A DNA stretch of 64,000 nucleotides, taken from Ichthyophis bannanicus (Eukaryota > Chordata > Amphibia > Gymnophiona > Ichthyophiidae). Positions 11,261 to 23,237 of this stretch are shown here, piece by piece (position 1 is the first letter of the stretch; every line of letters starts with the position of its first letter). The stretch covers positions 396,013,440 through 396,077,439 of the forward strand of contig CM066039.1 in NCBI GenBank assembly GCA_033557465.1, in the 5' to 3' direction. The notes beneath the pieces were generated by a model. It had not been told where the DNA came from. It saw nothing but the letters and a program-made list of their open reading frames with translations, and did not search any database. A program made the position numbers and the translations under genes.

Positions 11261-13130
11261 TCAGATGGAATCAGGCCATATGTGATTCTGTAGTTGGGAA
11301 TGGACTACTTTTTCAATCATCTGGCACAATTCAATTTCTGTCACAAGGACAATGCAAAAGAAAAATCTTTGGAGTAAATCTCTACAACATGAGTCAACAG
11401 AGTCACAATGCAAAACAAATCCAGTTAGCATTCTCCATAGAACTGCAGACCAGAGAAACTATGGGCCAATCAGGCAACAAGAAGAAAGATCAACAGCAGT
11501 ACAAGAGCAAATTAGCTAGAGCTAGCCTCCCTGGAGATGTACTGACTTTTATGCAAGATGCCTGCCTTGTAACCCAAAGGTTATTGGTTCAAGATCAGCC
11601 ACTGATTAAGAAAAAAAGGAGTGTTTTATTTGCCTGAAACCATAACCTTTCAACTATGTTTTTCATTTAGACAACAGCCACAGCTACCTCTTTAATAAAA
11701 CTGTCCTAAAATGTAAATATATAAAAGTGAAGCAAAATGAAAATCTATTAAAACAAATCAAAATAAAATTAAACAAACTGCAATTGACACAGGAAAGAAG
11801 ACATTTTTTTGCCTGCACGTTCCTATGGCACTTGTAGGGGGCAGTTTTCAAGCTGCTGTGTAGCTGCAGAATCTGTAAATACCTTTTACCTGTGCTCTGC
11901 TTTGAAAGTGAGCAATGTACTTCCTTTCACTCTGAAAATTACCTAAGGAAATGTTCCTGTCTTTTCTACAAGTAATTATTCAACTAAAACCACACATGTT
12001 CTAAAAATGCAAAAATCCACAATCTCTGCCTCTGCCCCAATCAGGACACAGGACAAAGCAAATGTGTCCTGGAAGAGCATGAGCACATCTGCCTGAAGCC
12101 GGATGGACAATTTCAAGCACCATTAACTTATCTACATAGTAAAACGGCTTTTTAAAATCAGCCTCCCCGTGCTTGCATACTCAGTGTGCTAGATAATAAT
12201 GGGCTGATTGCTCCTTATCTGTTCATCTGTTTTACCTTCTGTTACAAATATTTGTAAAAATGCAGGAAATGAGCATACTAAAAGCACTAAACAAGAAAAC
12301 CCAGTAATAAGAACGAAGAGGAAAACAGCGGAAGTGAGGGCTAGGCTTGTGGTTTTGTGGCAAATTTTGCTAAGAACACTGTTGATTCGGCAGCATCTTG
12401 TACTTTTGCATAAATGAAATGCCAGGAGCTATGTCTATAAACATGAATAAATCAGTCACATGACTGTAGCAGCAGCAGCAGCGTACCTAGAAGAATTCAG
12501 TAGGAGGAAAGGAGCCAGAAGCTCACCAAATTCCCCCTGTCCAATCAGTGCCAAGTCAAACCCAATGAGCCCCTCTATTTCCACCAGTTTCTCTCTCTCT
12601 ACTCCTTCCACTAGCCAGTCCCCTCCAACCATTAATATATTTCCCTCCCTCACCTATTACAGTACCACTTCTGGTCCCACTACTCGAGCTGCCTCTGATC
12701 ACTCCCATCCCGTGTCCGCTTCTGGTTCCAGTCTGCGCCACCACAGATTCCACCCTCATGGTCTCCTCCGCTACTGCTTCTAGCCACCTTTCATCTCACT
12801 CTAATTGCCGTGCCCCCTTCCAGTCCTCATACAGCAGCACTGTCTTTTCTTTTCTTGTGCCCTGTGGACACCCTCTAATGGTCTCGTGGACCTCTAGGAG
12901 TCTGTGGATCACCGGCTGGGAACTCCTGAGCTCAGGACAGCCATGCAGCAACTTCGTGCAGAGAGAAGATGAAGTGCAAAAGGTTTTGTGAGTAGCTTGG
13001 AAGGTGCTGGAAATGTGAATGATGCTGGAAAGTCAGTTTGGGGAATGGTTCTATGATTTGTGGGTCAGTGTCAGCAACCTCTGTCCAGCTGCTGTGTCCT
13101 TCCCACATGCAGACCTCATTCAGCACTGTT
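11261..13130. other. Unclassified non-coding DNA
   Basis: Nothing firmly recognised. A tRNA-like B-box (GGTTCAAGATC) at 11587-11597 hints at an old SINE. A short CAG repeat lies at 12467-12481. Frames such as 11212-11637 and 12460-12783 show no domain, and the latter lies in C/T-rich low-complexity sequence. Confidence 0.45.
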
Positions 13131-13960
13131 TTTAAGGTGGTTGAGTCTTGAGGTCCAAGGATATATTGTATTCCTCTTGGAAGAGATGTGTTTTTAATTT
13201 CTTCCTGAATTCAGTCAGGTCTGAGATTCCTTGTAGCGTTGGGGGTAAGGAGTTCCATAATGAAGGGGCGGATAAGGTGAAGGATCGATTGCAAGTGGGC
13301 TGTTTGCTCTTTACCTTCTGAGTCAGGATTGTGAGTAGGTTAAGAGTGGAATTTCTTCGTAACCTTTCACTCTTTGGATTGGAGATAAAGGTCTGGAGAC
13401 AGGTGGCAGATTCATAGTGTAGGATTTTGAATATTGTGGTAAGTACTTTGTATCTGATTCTGGCTGGGATGGGAAGCCAATGTGGTTGTATTAGTATGGG
13501 GATAATATGAGCTCAGCAATAGGCTGCAAAGATTATTCGGGCTTCAGTGTTCTGGACCATTTGTAGAGGGTGTAGGGTTTATTTAGGTGATGTTACAATA
13601 ATCCAGCACAGATAGGATTATTGCTTGGCAGATGGTCCAGAATAATTCTGGGGAGAGTAGGAGGCGGAGATGTGGGCAGTTATTCTTTTTATGTGAGGTT
13701 GAAAGTTCATATGTTAGTCTATTGTTATGCCCAGATATTTTATTTCAGTTTTGACTTTATTGCATTGTCAAGTGGTTGATGGTGGGGTGAAGGTTGGGTT
13801 AGTGGTTATGCGTAGAATCTCAGACTTCTCGTGATTGATGAAAAGATTGTGTATAGTAAGCTAGTGAGGTCTGGAGAAAGGAGATTGATGGGAGTGAAAA
13901 ACATTATGTCATCGGCATAGATCTGGTATAGTATCTTGTGTGATCTGAATATCTTACATA
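13131..13960 (-). pseudogene. L2 LINE, decayed C-terminal region
   Basis: Contains the reverse-complement hallmarks shared with other L2 copies here (GGGAGTTCCA-type block near 13250, GGGAAGCCAATG near 13470, TCATCGGCATAGATCTGG at 13910-13928, which encodes the YADD-type motif on the minus strand). Heavily mutated and without a long open frame. Confidence 0.6.
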
Positions 13961-15375
13961 ATTTTAGTTATTTTGTTTATTTATTTAGGTGTCTTTTATA
14001 CTGCCCTATGCTGTAATCAGAGCAGTTTACATTATAAACAACAGTAATACATTATAACATGGTGAGCAGTCACAAGTAACACATATGATGGGGTTAGATC
14101 ATTGATATTTACATGATTAGGATATAAAAATTTAAGGTATAACTTATTTACAATGCAGCATTTAATAGATTCTAAACATGTATATTTTAGCTAGTTTTTT
14201 ATTTCAGAGTCGATATGTTCACTTTTTGTTTGGGATATTTTGAAGGTTGCTTATTTTGTGCATTTAAATATTGGTCAAGTACAGAAGGGGAGGGGGACAG
14301 ATAATGACCAATTATGTTGGGAGGGGGCTTTATGATATTATGTTGGGTCTTGGTTGTTGATTTCTTCATTTATGCCATAATGTTCAATGAAGAGGAAAGT
14401 TTTAAGTTTAGCCCAGAAGGTGGACAAATCAGTGATGGATCTTAGCCTATCTGGTAATGTATTCCATACTCATCAGTATGTTTCGTTTCGTGATAACTGA
14501 TTGGGATAACTAATGGTTGGATGAAGATATTGAAGAGGAGAGCCGAGAGGCTTGATCCTTGAAGAACTCCTATTTGCTGGGGAAAAAGATTTGACATTCT
14601 CTTACCAATTCTTACTTGTTGTTTTCGGGAATCTAGGTAGGAGCAGAACCAGTTTAGTGTTTTGGAGGCCAAATCTCAGAGAATCCTTTTAGTAGTTGAT
14701 GGTGTGGGAGGGAGTCAAAGGAGGACGAAATGTCGAGGAAAATTAGAATGAATCCATTCTTGGTATTTTGCGAGCAGGTTATGAGTGTATTTAGAAGGGA
14801 GGTGATGAGATTTTTGATCCCATGGAACTGTCTGAACCCGTGTTGGTAAGGGTCTAGGGGTCATGCTTATTGATGTGGTCTTGGAGTTGTGTAAGAACAA
14901 TTTTCTCTATTACTTTTGAGATGAACGGGATGCTGGATTTTGGCAGACAGGACTTTGGGGAGGTTGGGTCGAGATTAGTACTTTTTAGGAGAGTTTGGAT
15001 TGAGGTTTTTTCAGCAGGGTGGGCATGAGGCCTAGGGACAAGGAGACATCTACCATGTTCATGAGGTATGTACCAAGGTGTGATCTAGTCAGCTTTATCC
15101 AGGTGACAGGGCAGGGGTCCAGTGCAGAAGTTGTGTTAAGGCCCTTAATTGTGTCGTCTATGTTTTTAATTGATGGGAGCTCAAATTGGGTCCAGATCTT
15201 CTGAGGATCCATTTTGGCATCAGGTGTCATTGTGATTTGTGCTGTTGGAAGGGCATGCATTTGTTTAGTGAGTAGATGAGCAGCAATCGTCTGGGGCATA
15301 TCTTATCTTGTAGATTACCATTATTGTGTTCTGTTATGAGTGTCATTGCTATTGGGAAAAGTTCTCTTGGGGCAG
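13961..15375 (-). pseudogene. L2 LINE, RT and 3' part (decayed)
   Basis: The 3' end lies at about 13970-14060 (TTTATTTAGG, then a CCCTATGC...AGCAGTTTACATTATAA block). On the minus strand 14442-14672 gives LNWFCSYLDSRKQQV and GVLQGSSLSALLFNIF (RT motif B region with V-to-L change). 14985-15299 gives NTTSALDPCPVTWIK (the start of RT). A CR1 interrupts the upstream part at 15376. Broken by frameshifts and stops. Confidence 0.75.
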
Positions 15376-15800
15376 TTTTACTATAGAAACACGGAAACAT
15401 CATGGCAGAAAAAGACCACGTGGCCTATCTAGTCTGCCCTTCTATATCGACCACTACAACAGTCCCCTTTTTACTTTAGAGATCCTCTGTGTTTGTCCCA
15501 TGCTTTTTTCAATTCAGATACTGTCCTCATCTCTACCACCTCCACTGGGAGACTATTCCACGGATCCACTACTCTTTCCGTAAAGAAATATTTCTGCATA
15601 TTACTTCTGAGTTTATCCCCTTTCACCTTCATCCTATTTCCCTTCATAGCACAGCTTGCTTTCAATTGAAAGAGGCTCTCCTGTGCATTTATGCCATGGG
15701 GGTATTTAAATGTCTGAATCATATCACCTCTATCCCGCCTTTCCTCTAAGGTGTACATATTAAGATTCTTAAGTCTGTCCTCATATGCTTTATAATGAAG
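15376..15800 (-). pseudogene. CR1 LINE C-terminus and 3' UTR
   Basis: On the minus strand 15471-15812 encodes SDLHYKAYEDRLKNL, then TLEERRDRGDMIQTFKY and FTERVVDPWNSLPVEVV, the conserved CR1 C-terminal block. The 3' UTR and terminus lie at 15376-15470. The CR1 resumes at 16911-16955 (VATKM-type block reversed), so the L2 at 15801-16910 was inserted into it. No RT domain is retained. Confidence 0.85.
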
Positions 15801-16910
15801 ATCACTAACCACCTTGGCATTATCATAGACAGAACGTTAAGTCTAACAACACACATCAGGAATACAACAAACACAATATATAATAAATTAAGATATCTTA
15901 AAAATCTAAAACCATTATAATAATTATAATAAAATCTAAAACCATTATAATAATAATTATTATCAAATCTGGACTTCAGATCAGTCCTTCAAGCCCTGAT
16001 CCTGCCTCACTTAGATTTTAGTAACATAATTCTTCAAGGTATTCCAAAACATGCTTTACACCAACTAAAAATAGCACAACATGTTGCTGCAAGAATGCTT
16101 ATAAATGCAGGTCCAACTGAACACATAACCTCTATACTGTACAAACTTCAATGGTTACCTATACAAAGTAGGATAAAATATAAAGTTATCATAACAACGT
16201 TCAAACTGATAAGAGATATAGCCCCATCATATCTAACTGATCTACTGACAATTCATTCAAGGACCAGAACAGTGAGACAAAGGAACCTGAACACACTACT
16301 TGTTCCAAACAACTTTTCAAAACTCAATAAAACTACAACAAATAGGGCATTCAGCTTCAATGCTCCTTTAATATGGAACGCTCTGCCGGATAAACTCAGA
16401 GATATCACAGATCTTTCAGCATTTCGAAAAGATCTTAAAACTCACCTATTTATAGAGTACTTTGGAGACTCATTCCCAATAGATGAAATATTTCCCTCTT
16501 AAACTCATGTATACTCATATTCATCAATTCACAACTTACTTTTTCCTTTTTCTTACTCTATCTTACAATACCCAATTCTCCACATTATCACATTTACTCT
16601 TTACACTAATAATTCTAGTGAACTACAATACATTTTTCTTTGCTCAGATAAGATGATAACATTTTTGAAATTTGTAAATATTTAAATCTGTATATATGTT
16701 TAAACTATCTATATACCTAATCAGCATTTACTCAGCATTGTAACCCTCAAATTACCATTTTTATTATATACAATTTAATGTTCACTGTAATTTCAATTGT
16801 TTGAATAAGTTTCAATGTAATGTTCAAGTTTTGTTCTATGTAAGCCGCTTTGATTTTTCTGAAAGGCGGTATATAAAACCGTTCAATAAATAAAAAGAAA
16901 TAAATAAATA
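15801..16910 (+). mobile_element. L2 LINE, 3' part, inserted in CR1
   Basis: Starts within the L2 C-terminal coding region and ends with an AAGCCGCTTTGA...AAAGGCGGTATATAAA hairpin and an ATAAATAAA tail. CR1 minus-strand sequence flanks it on both sides. A 28-bp-type duplication (AAATCTAAAACCATTATAAT) occurs at 15899-15950. Confidence 0.8.
16095..16502 (+). pseudogene. L2 ORF2 C-terminal domain, open fragment (135 codons)
   Basis: Open from an internal Met to a natural stop. It carries the L2/CR1 C-terminal block: LYKLQWLPIQSRIKYK, APSYLTDLL, then RAFSFNAPLIWNALPDKLR and FRKDLKTHLF. In full-length elements this region follows the RT and is needed for retrotransposition, but its exact role is not well defined. 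The frame continues upstream in pieces (LDFSNIIL-type). The RT itself is absent, so this is a 5'-truncated copy and not a working gene. Confidence 0.8.
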
Positions 16911-17560
16911 CATTTTAGTAGCCACTCTCTGCACCGACTCCACGGCCCATAGTCATGAATGTGCAGTGGCAACAGTTAACGTGCGTTAACCTTTAGTAAG
17001 CATACACCTTGGTTTGCTTATTGCAGCAGTGACGAGGTTAGTATAGTATACCATTTTCCATGTTGTATATCTTAAGCTGTTCTATATAGGAAGATTGGCG
17101 GAGGGGGTCTTTTGAGAGTCTCCATTTGTGTTCCACTTGGTGTAAGTCACTTTTCTGTTTTGGTAGGGAGGTAGAGGACCATGGGGCTCTCCTTCAGTGT
17201 TTTGCTGTTATTTTACTTGGGGGAGCGAGGGCTGCTGCAGACAGCGTGTCGTGGATCATTGTGTTGAGGTCTGAGCTTGCAGCTTGGATGAAGTCTAGTT
17301 GTGGGATGACCGATTCTAGGAAGTGTTCAAGTCTCGGACCCTCCGGATTGTGGGTGTTTTAGATGTATGTGTTGATTGCTGTGACATGATGTGGATGGAG
17401 AACAAAATAGTTTTATGTATGTAAAGGAACATTTCCAATTAGTGGTCTGCAAAACTCAGTTTTTGTAGGTTGAAATAAAAGAATATTCAGACCTTCATGC
17501 AATGAAGTGATCTTCTTACTAGTGTGGATTAAGGGTCCAGAGTGTAAGAACATAAGAACA
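16911..17560. other. CR1 remnant, then unclassified DNA
   Basis: 16911-16955 continues the CR1 at 15376. After that, 17090-17360 may be a decayed upstream part of the L2 of 13961-15375, but I see no clear motif. Confidence 0.4.
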
Positions 17561-17772
17561 TAACATAAGATGTTTATGTTTATGTTTATTAGGCTTGATA
17601 TACCGCGGTTCCAAATAGAGCACTGCGGTTTACAAAAAATCAAATAATACACAGAGGGGCCAACTGGCCTGGAAAGGAAAAGAAATTACAATGGATGACA
17701 GGAGAGCACTCAAGACATTAAACTAGACATGGACAAAAAGAAGGAAAGACAAGGGAAAGGAGGGGAGAGGAG

Positions 17773-18258
17773 TCACACAAAAGGGGAGGGGAGGTCGAAG
17801 GCGGTGGAGAAGAGAAGTGTCTTGAGGTCTTTCTTGAAGGTGGGATAGTGTTGCTCAAGTCTGAGGGAAAGGGGGAGGGAGTTCCAAAAGGCAGGGCCAA
17901 TAAAGAAAAAGGCAGAGGAACGTGTGGATTGTAGATGGGCATGTGATGGAGATGGAAGGTGGAGCCGGTTCATGTGAATGGAGCGAAGTGAGCGAGTGGG
18001 GGTGTGGAATTGAAGCAGGTCTGCCAAATATAAAGGAGTGCGGTTATATAAGACTTGATGGACCAGTGTGAGGATTTTATAACGGATGCGAAATTGCAAG
18101 GGGAGCCAATGTAGGTGAAGGAAAAGAGGAGTAACATGATCGTGGAGGGAGGCATGAAAGACAAGGCGTGCAGCGGTATTCTGAATACGTTGAAGGCGGT
18201 GAAGGTGTGAGAGAGGAAGCCCGGCTAGAACGGAGTTGCAAAAGTCAATACGTGACAT
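17773..18258 (-). pseudogene. L2 ORF2 C-terminal domain (161 codons)
   Basis: Continuation of the RT frame at 18245-19756 after a small indel. MSRIDFCNSVLAGLP, then QNTAARLVF, LHWLPLQFRIRYK and FWNSLPLSLR form the standard L2 C-terminal block. Two other L2 copies here (34407-34880, 36698-37171) encode the same block. The 3' UTR follows. Confidence 0.85.
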
Positions 18259-19756
18259 TACTAGAGACAGGAGAAGGGTGGGAGGGCTTCAGAGGTGAGA
18301 AAGGGGCGAATGGACCGTATCTGTCGAAGAAAGAAGAAGGAAGTCTTTGTAATGTGGGAAATGTGGGCATGGAAGGAAAGGTCGGAATCAAAACTACACC
18401 CAAGTAACGAAAGCTTGTAACAAGGGGGATTGGTGAACCTGAGAAAGAGGGAGTAATCAAAGGAGAAGGGCTGCCATGAGTGAACCAGATAGCTACTGTT
18501 TTTGCAAGATTGAGGTGCAGGCAGTTTAGAGTGAGCCAGTTAGCAATAGCTGATAGACAGGAGTTCAGTGGGCTAAGATCCGGGTGAAGGGGAGAGGTGT
18601 GATGTAGAAGGAGCAGATCATCAGCATAATAGAATGCAGAGATCGTAAACTGCTGAACTAGAAGTGCCAGTGGGGCTAGGAATAAGTTGAAAAGAAGAGG
18701 TGCTAAAACAGACCCTTGAGGGACACCACAGGGCAGAGGGAAAGAGTCGGAGGGAGTGGGTGGGGCGGATGAGACTACTGTGCATGAACGGGAGGAGAGG
18801 AAGGAGTGGAACCAGTGGTAGACCGTACCATGGAGACCAGCTTCGCGTAAACGGGACAGAAGGAGGGAGTGATCCACCAAATCAAAGGCTGCTGAGAGGT
18901 CTAGGGACACTGCCACCGAGAGGTCACCACAATCGTGAGCTACGTGGAGTTCGTTAAGGAAACCCAAAAGGACAGTCTCTACACTGTGACCTTGTCTGAA
19001 GCCGGACTGACGGGGGTGAAGGAAGTGAATTGAGTCAAGGTGTTGTGAAAGTTGCGTGAAAACTGTTTTCTCAAGTATCTTGGAGAGGAAGGGAAGGTTG
19101 GAAACGGGGCGATAGTGAGCGGGAGTCTGAGGATCAAGAGAGGGCTTTTTTAGGATAGGACGGATAAGAGCGTGTTTCCAGGGTTGGGGAAAGACACCCA
19201 TGGAAAGACTAGTGTTGACCATGGTGAGGATGGGGGGGACAAGGGCGAGGGAAGGAGCAAGAAGCCAGGTGGAAGGAATTGGGTCAAGGGAGCAGAATGT
19301 TTTGTTGGAGGAGGATATTAGTCCTAGAAGTTCGGAAGTAGAGATGGGATGAAAAGATGTCCAGGTATGAGAGAGCTGGGATGTTGAGGGGGGGGGGGGA
19401 GATAGGAGGGGGAGAAGAGATGGGCGGGGGACAGTGAGACAAAGACTTTCGTAAGTCCAGGACTTTGTTATTAAAGAAGGATGCAAGTTGAGAAGGAGGA
19501 GGAAGCGGCGGAGGTAAAGTGGGGGCAGAGCGGGATTGTAAGGACGTGAGAGACCGGAGGACGGTGTATAAGTGACGGGTCTGATTAGGTGCGGAGGAGA
19601 TAGCAGTGGAGAAGTAAGATTGTTTGGCTGCATGAACTTTTGTATGGTAATGGGCATAGTGAGTTTTGAAATTAAGCAGGGAAGGTGGGGAGGGTGATTT
19701 TCGCCAAAGGCGCTCTGAGTGACGAAGGTGAGTTCGGAGAAGACGGAGGCCAGCAT
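18245..19756 (-). pseudogene. L2 ORF2: reverse transcriptase, 503-codon open stretch
   Basis: The open frame covers the linker and whole RT. Residues ~155-215 hold CSLDPIPSTW and HYRPVSNLPFLSKILE. ~285-297 is [13 protein letters not shown] (first catalytic Asp). ~344-359 is GVPQGSVLAPLLFNLF. ~375-381 is FYYADDL (catalytic Asp pair). In an intact L2 this protein copies the element RNA at a nicked genomic site. The frame ends in a shift near 18250, after which the C-terminal block continues at 17773-18258. Upstream endonuclease pieces lie at 19816-20187 in another frame. All RT motifs are kept, so decay is recent or slow, but the complete protein cannot be made. The Met at 19756 is internal, not a true start. 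Confidence 0.85.
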
Positions 19757-19815
19757 GGAACCATGGTTGAGAAGAGCGATGGGACGGGGGATGTGGCTGA
19801 AGAGGAGTTAGGTGA

Positions 19816-20187
19816 TCAAGAGCAGTAGAGAGGCAAGAGAACCAAGTGGAAGCCTGTGAGGTTGGAGAAAGGGATGGGAAGTCTGAAGGCAGGAGATCTG
19901 GAGCGGGTGGAAAGCTCTGAAGGGTGAGGGGGGTAATACGGCGAGATAAGCGCTATGTGGAAGGAGAGGGTGAGAGAAGAGCCTGGGAAGGTGCAGTGGG
20001 TGAGGGCAAGGAGCAATTGAAAGTCAAACAGAAGTGATCGGTCCAGGGTAAGGAGATGGCCTGCAAAGACTGTATGTGTGAGGAGAGAGGAAGTGAAGAA
20101 AGAACAAGGTCTAAGGTATGACCTGCTGAGTGGGTGGGGAAAGAGACGCCATACTGGGTCAGACCAAGGTCCATCAAGATATGCCAT
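19816..20187 (-). pseudogene. L2 ORF2 APE-type endonuclease remnant
   Basis: In two frames the minus strand gives SFPTHSAGHTLDLVLSS and LPWTDHF (the SDH motif with S changed to T), the end of an L2 endonuclease. The first residues overlap the CR1-like repeat at 20148, so the boundary is not clear. Broken by frameshift. Confidence 0.7.
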
Positions 20188-21126
20188 ACTGGGTCAGACC
20201 AAGGTCCATCAAGCCCAGTATTGTGTTTCCAACAGTGGCCAATCTAGGTCATATGTACCTAGCAGTTTCCCCAAGAGACACAAGTTCCACAATGCTTGTA
20301 CTGGGTCAAGCATTGATATCTTCGGTCACTTCTTAATAATGGTTTATGGACCTTTCCTCCAGGAACTTGTCCAAACCTTTTTTAAACCCAGCTACACTAA
20401 CAGCCTTTACTACATCCTCCGGTAACAAATTCCAGAGTTTGATTACACGTTGAGTGAAAAAATATTTTCTTTTATTAGTCTTAAATAGTTTACCCTGTAG
20501 CTTCATTGCATGTCCCCTAGTCTTTCTATATTCTGATAAGGTAAACAATCGATCTATGTTTACCCGTTCCACTCCGTTCATTAATTTATAGACTTTTATC
20601 ATATCTCCCCTCAGCCGTCTCATTTCCAGGTTAAAGAGCCCTAACCTTTTTAGCCTTTCTTCATAGGAGTATCCTTCCATCCCCTTTACCATTTTGGTGG
20701 CTCTTCTCTGTACTTTTTCTAAAATCGCTATATCCTTTTTAAGATACGGCGACCAGAATTGCACACAATATTCAAGGTGCGGTCTCACCATGGAACGATA
20801 TAGAGACATTATAATATCTTTTGTTTTATTTTCCATTCCTTTCCTTATCATACCTAGCATTCTATTTGCTCTCTTGGCCGCCGCTGCACACTGGGCCGAG
20901 GGTTTTAACATGGTATCCACAATGACGCCTAAATCTTTTTTCTGGGTGGTGGTTCCTAATGTGGAACCTTGCATCGTGTAACCATAGTTTGGGTTGTTCT
21001 TCCCTAGGTGCATAACCTTGCACTTGTCCACATTAAATTTCATCTGCCATTTTGATGCCCAGTCTTCCAATTTATCAAGATCCTCTTGCAATTTTTCACA
21101 ATCCTCTTGGGTTTTAACAACTTTAA
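20148..21126 (-). mobile_element. CR1 LINE, 5'-truncated, about 1 kb
   Basis: The 3' terminus at 20148-20213 holds two copies of a 31-bp unit (GCCATACTGGGTCAGACC...) 35 bp apart. Then come 3' UTR and C-terminal coding sequence up to the FKVV-type codons just after the FADD motif. Truncated 5' near 21126. Close relatives lie at 44479-45040 and 48873-51345. Confidence 0.9.
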
Positions 21127-21193
21127 GTAAGTCAAAGCTTTCGCTCAACATGTCTGAAAGAGGAAAATTTCCTTTCATTTGAAGGTTAACCAA
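20333..21193 (-). pseudogene. CR1 ORF2 C-terminal domain, uninterrupted (286 codons)
   Basis: Open across the whole C-terminal part: [64 protein letters not shown], then [16 protein letters not shown] and a natural stop. The first ~22 residues come from flanking DNA, not CR1. The catalytic RT core is missing, so this is a dead fragment even though the frame is intact, which suggests a fairly recent insertion. Confidence 0.85.
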
Positions 21194-22877
21194 GGATTAT
21201 TATAATCAGAACTTCTGATTTTAAGTTTTAACCGATAAAACACCCCAAATCATTCGTAGTCACTGTCTGTTCTTGTGCTTGTTTTATTTGTTTTTGTAAA
21301 CTTTATTTTATTGTACATCACCATGGTATGTCTCATGAGTGGCGGTATATCAGATTTAATAAACTGTAACGGTATTGTATAAAACACTTCTCCCAATGCT
21401 CTCTCACTTCTCTCCTTGCCTGCCTCACATCCTCACTTCTCAGCTGCACAGATGTAAGTGCTTGTACCAGCAATGGTACCTGTGCTCCAAAGTACTGACA
21501 AATACCTAAAACGGAAGAGCCCCTAGCTGTGAAAGGACGGGTAAAAGCCATACCAGGATTGGCCTAGGAATCGAGATCATTCAGTCTCTCTGGACTTTGC
21601 TGTAAACCTATATTTCTGCTGAAGGACTGCCATACTTGGCTATCCGAGTATGTCTACATGTGTGCAGATGCATTTGCCTTTGAGGGCTTGATACAACCAA
21701 ATTTGGGATTCTGGAAAATCTGGCAAATAATCTTATCCAATGGTAAATAACAGCATCTCAGAGATCCTGCATCCAATGGAAAATAGGGACGTGCACAGAA
21801 AAAGAAATGTGTTTTTTCAGACTTTTCCCCAATTTCTAGACACGTTTTGGTTCATTTCACACATTTGTTTGAATAAGTGGTTTATTGTTAAGAGCATAAG
21901 AACATTTTAGTGTGTGTTAATTCATAGGTTAATGTCCATTAAATCAATCTGGTTTTCATTAATTTTTTTAGGCACACTAATGAATGCTCATCCCTAATGG
22001 GAAAGTTCAATAAACTCTCTGTAACTGACTTTGTAGGATCCTGGGATAGGGAAACACCTGCTCTACCTGAGTGTAACTCGCCTTGAACTACTGCTGGAAA
22101 CGCCCAAACTAAATACTACTCAGTGACCTTGTAAAAAGAGAGCACACAATATACCCTCAGCCTCGCTCTCCCTCCTTTTGACACAGCATCATGAACATCT
22201 GGAACATGGACTGAGCATAACTCCACCATGGTATCAGCTTAAACTAAAGACAAGACCCCAAACCTTTTGCCACATTGCAGTGCCCAGACATGTATGTGTT
22301 CCAGCCTTGTTGTAAGGACTGCAGCAAGCATCATTCTCAGATCACTACCATGACATTGCAAATGCATCTTAAGATTGAAAGGATCTGATGAGCAGAGCAA
22401 GCTGAAAAACAGGGCGTGGAGCATCTGACGACTTCACAGTGCCGTGGAAGCTGCGTACCAAGATGATAAAATGACATCCTGCATCCATGCTTGCATCAGA
22501 AATTGACTGGATCTAAGTTAATGGGTTGCTGAATAAAAATAAGGGCCACATTCATTAGCAATTTAAATGGTCAAAGCTCGATAGGCCATGTGGTATTTTT
22601 CTGCTGCCATGTTTCTATAACTGGTCTGGATTTTGTGAGAAAACAAGCAACACTGACAGCTGCATAAGTACATTTGCATATGGACCAGAAGTTTTTCATG
22701 CATTGGACTGGCGGTTACACCTTCAATATTGTACCAGTGGACACATACAGGAGACTCCTTCAGCCTCCATGGAACAGGAAACTGCAGTTAGAACACGAGC
22801 CATCTTATTGCACAGACTGGGGGGTCATTTTGGGCTTTATGCTGACATCTACAAGACCTTCACTTAAGAACTAAAGA
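21127..22877. other. Mostly unclassified DNA with small repeat ends
   Basis: 21190-21365 looks like an L2/SINE 3' tail in plus orientation (TGAGTGGCGGTATATCAG, AATAAA). 22560-22622 is a CR1 3' end (GATAGGCCATGTGG, TTTCTATAA). No gene is seen in the rest. Confidence 0.45.
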
Positions 22878-23235
22878 AGAGCCATACTGGGTTAGAGCAA
22901 AGTTCCATTAAGCCCAGTTTCCTGTTTCCAACAGTGGCCAATCCAGGCCACAAGTACCTAACATATCCCAAAGTAGCCAGTTCTATGCTACTTATTCCCA
23001 GGGATAGGAAGTGGATTTCTCTTGGTCTACATTAATAACTGTTTATGGGCTTTCCCACCAGGAAATTTTCCAAACATTTTTTAAACCCAGCTACACTATC
23101 TGCTTTTTACCACATCCTCCAGCAATCCATTGCAAAGACTAATTATCCGATGAGAGAGAAAATCTTTTCTCTTATCTGTTTTAAATATACTACTTGGTAG
23201 CTTCGTGATGTTTCCCCTAGTCCTGGTATTTTTTG
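22878..23235 (-). mobile_element. CR1 LINE 3' end
   Basis: Begins with GCCATACTGGGTTAGAGC and continues through the 3' UTR and the extreme C-terminal codons (TTAAACCCAGCTACACT block), with more mutations than the copy at 20.1 kb. Confidence 0.8.
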
Positions 23236-23237
23236 AA

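Larger units (their letters stand above)
17561..20147 (-). mobile_element. L2 LINE, about 2.6 kb, relatively well preserved
   Basis: The 3' end at 17570-17640 has a TTATTAGGCTTGATATACCG / AAGAGCACTGCGG-type hairpin. Coding runs leftward from the endonuclease end near 20147. The 5' part is missing where a CR1 begins. The copy has fewer frame breaks than the other L2 copies in the window. Confidence 0.85.

Noticed and set aside
17126..17362. Small frame of 78 codons
   Set aside because: Lies in probable decayed L2; no motif.
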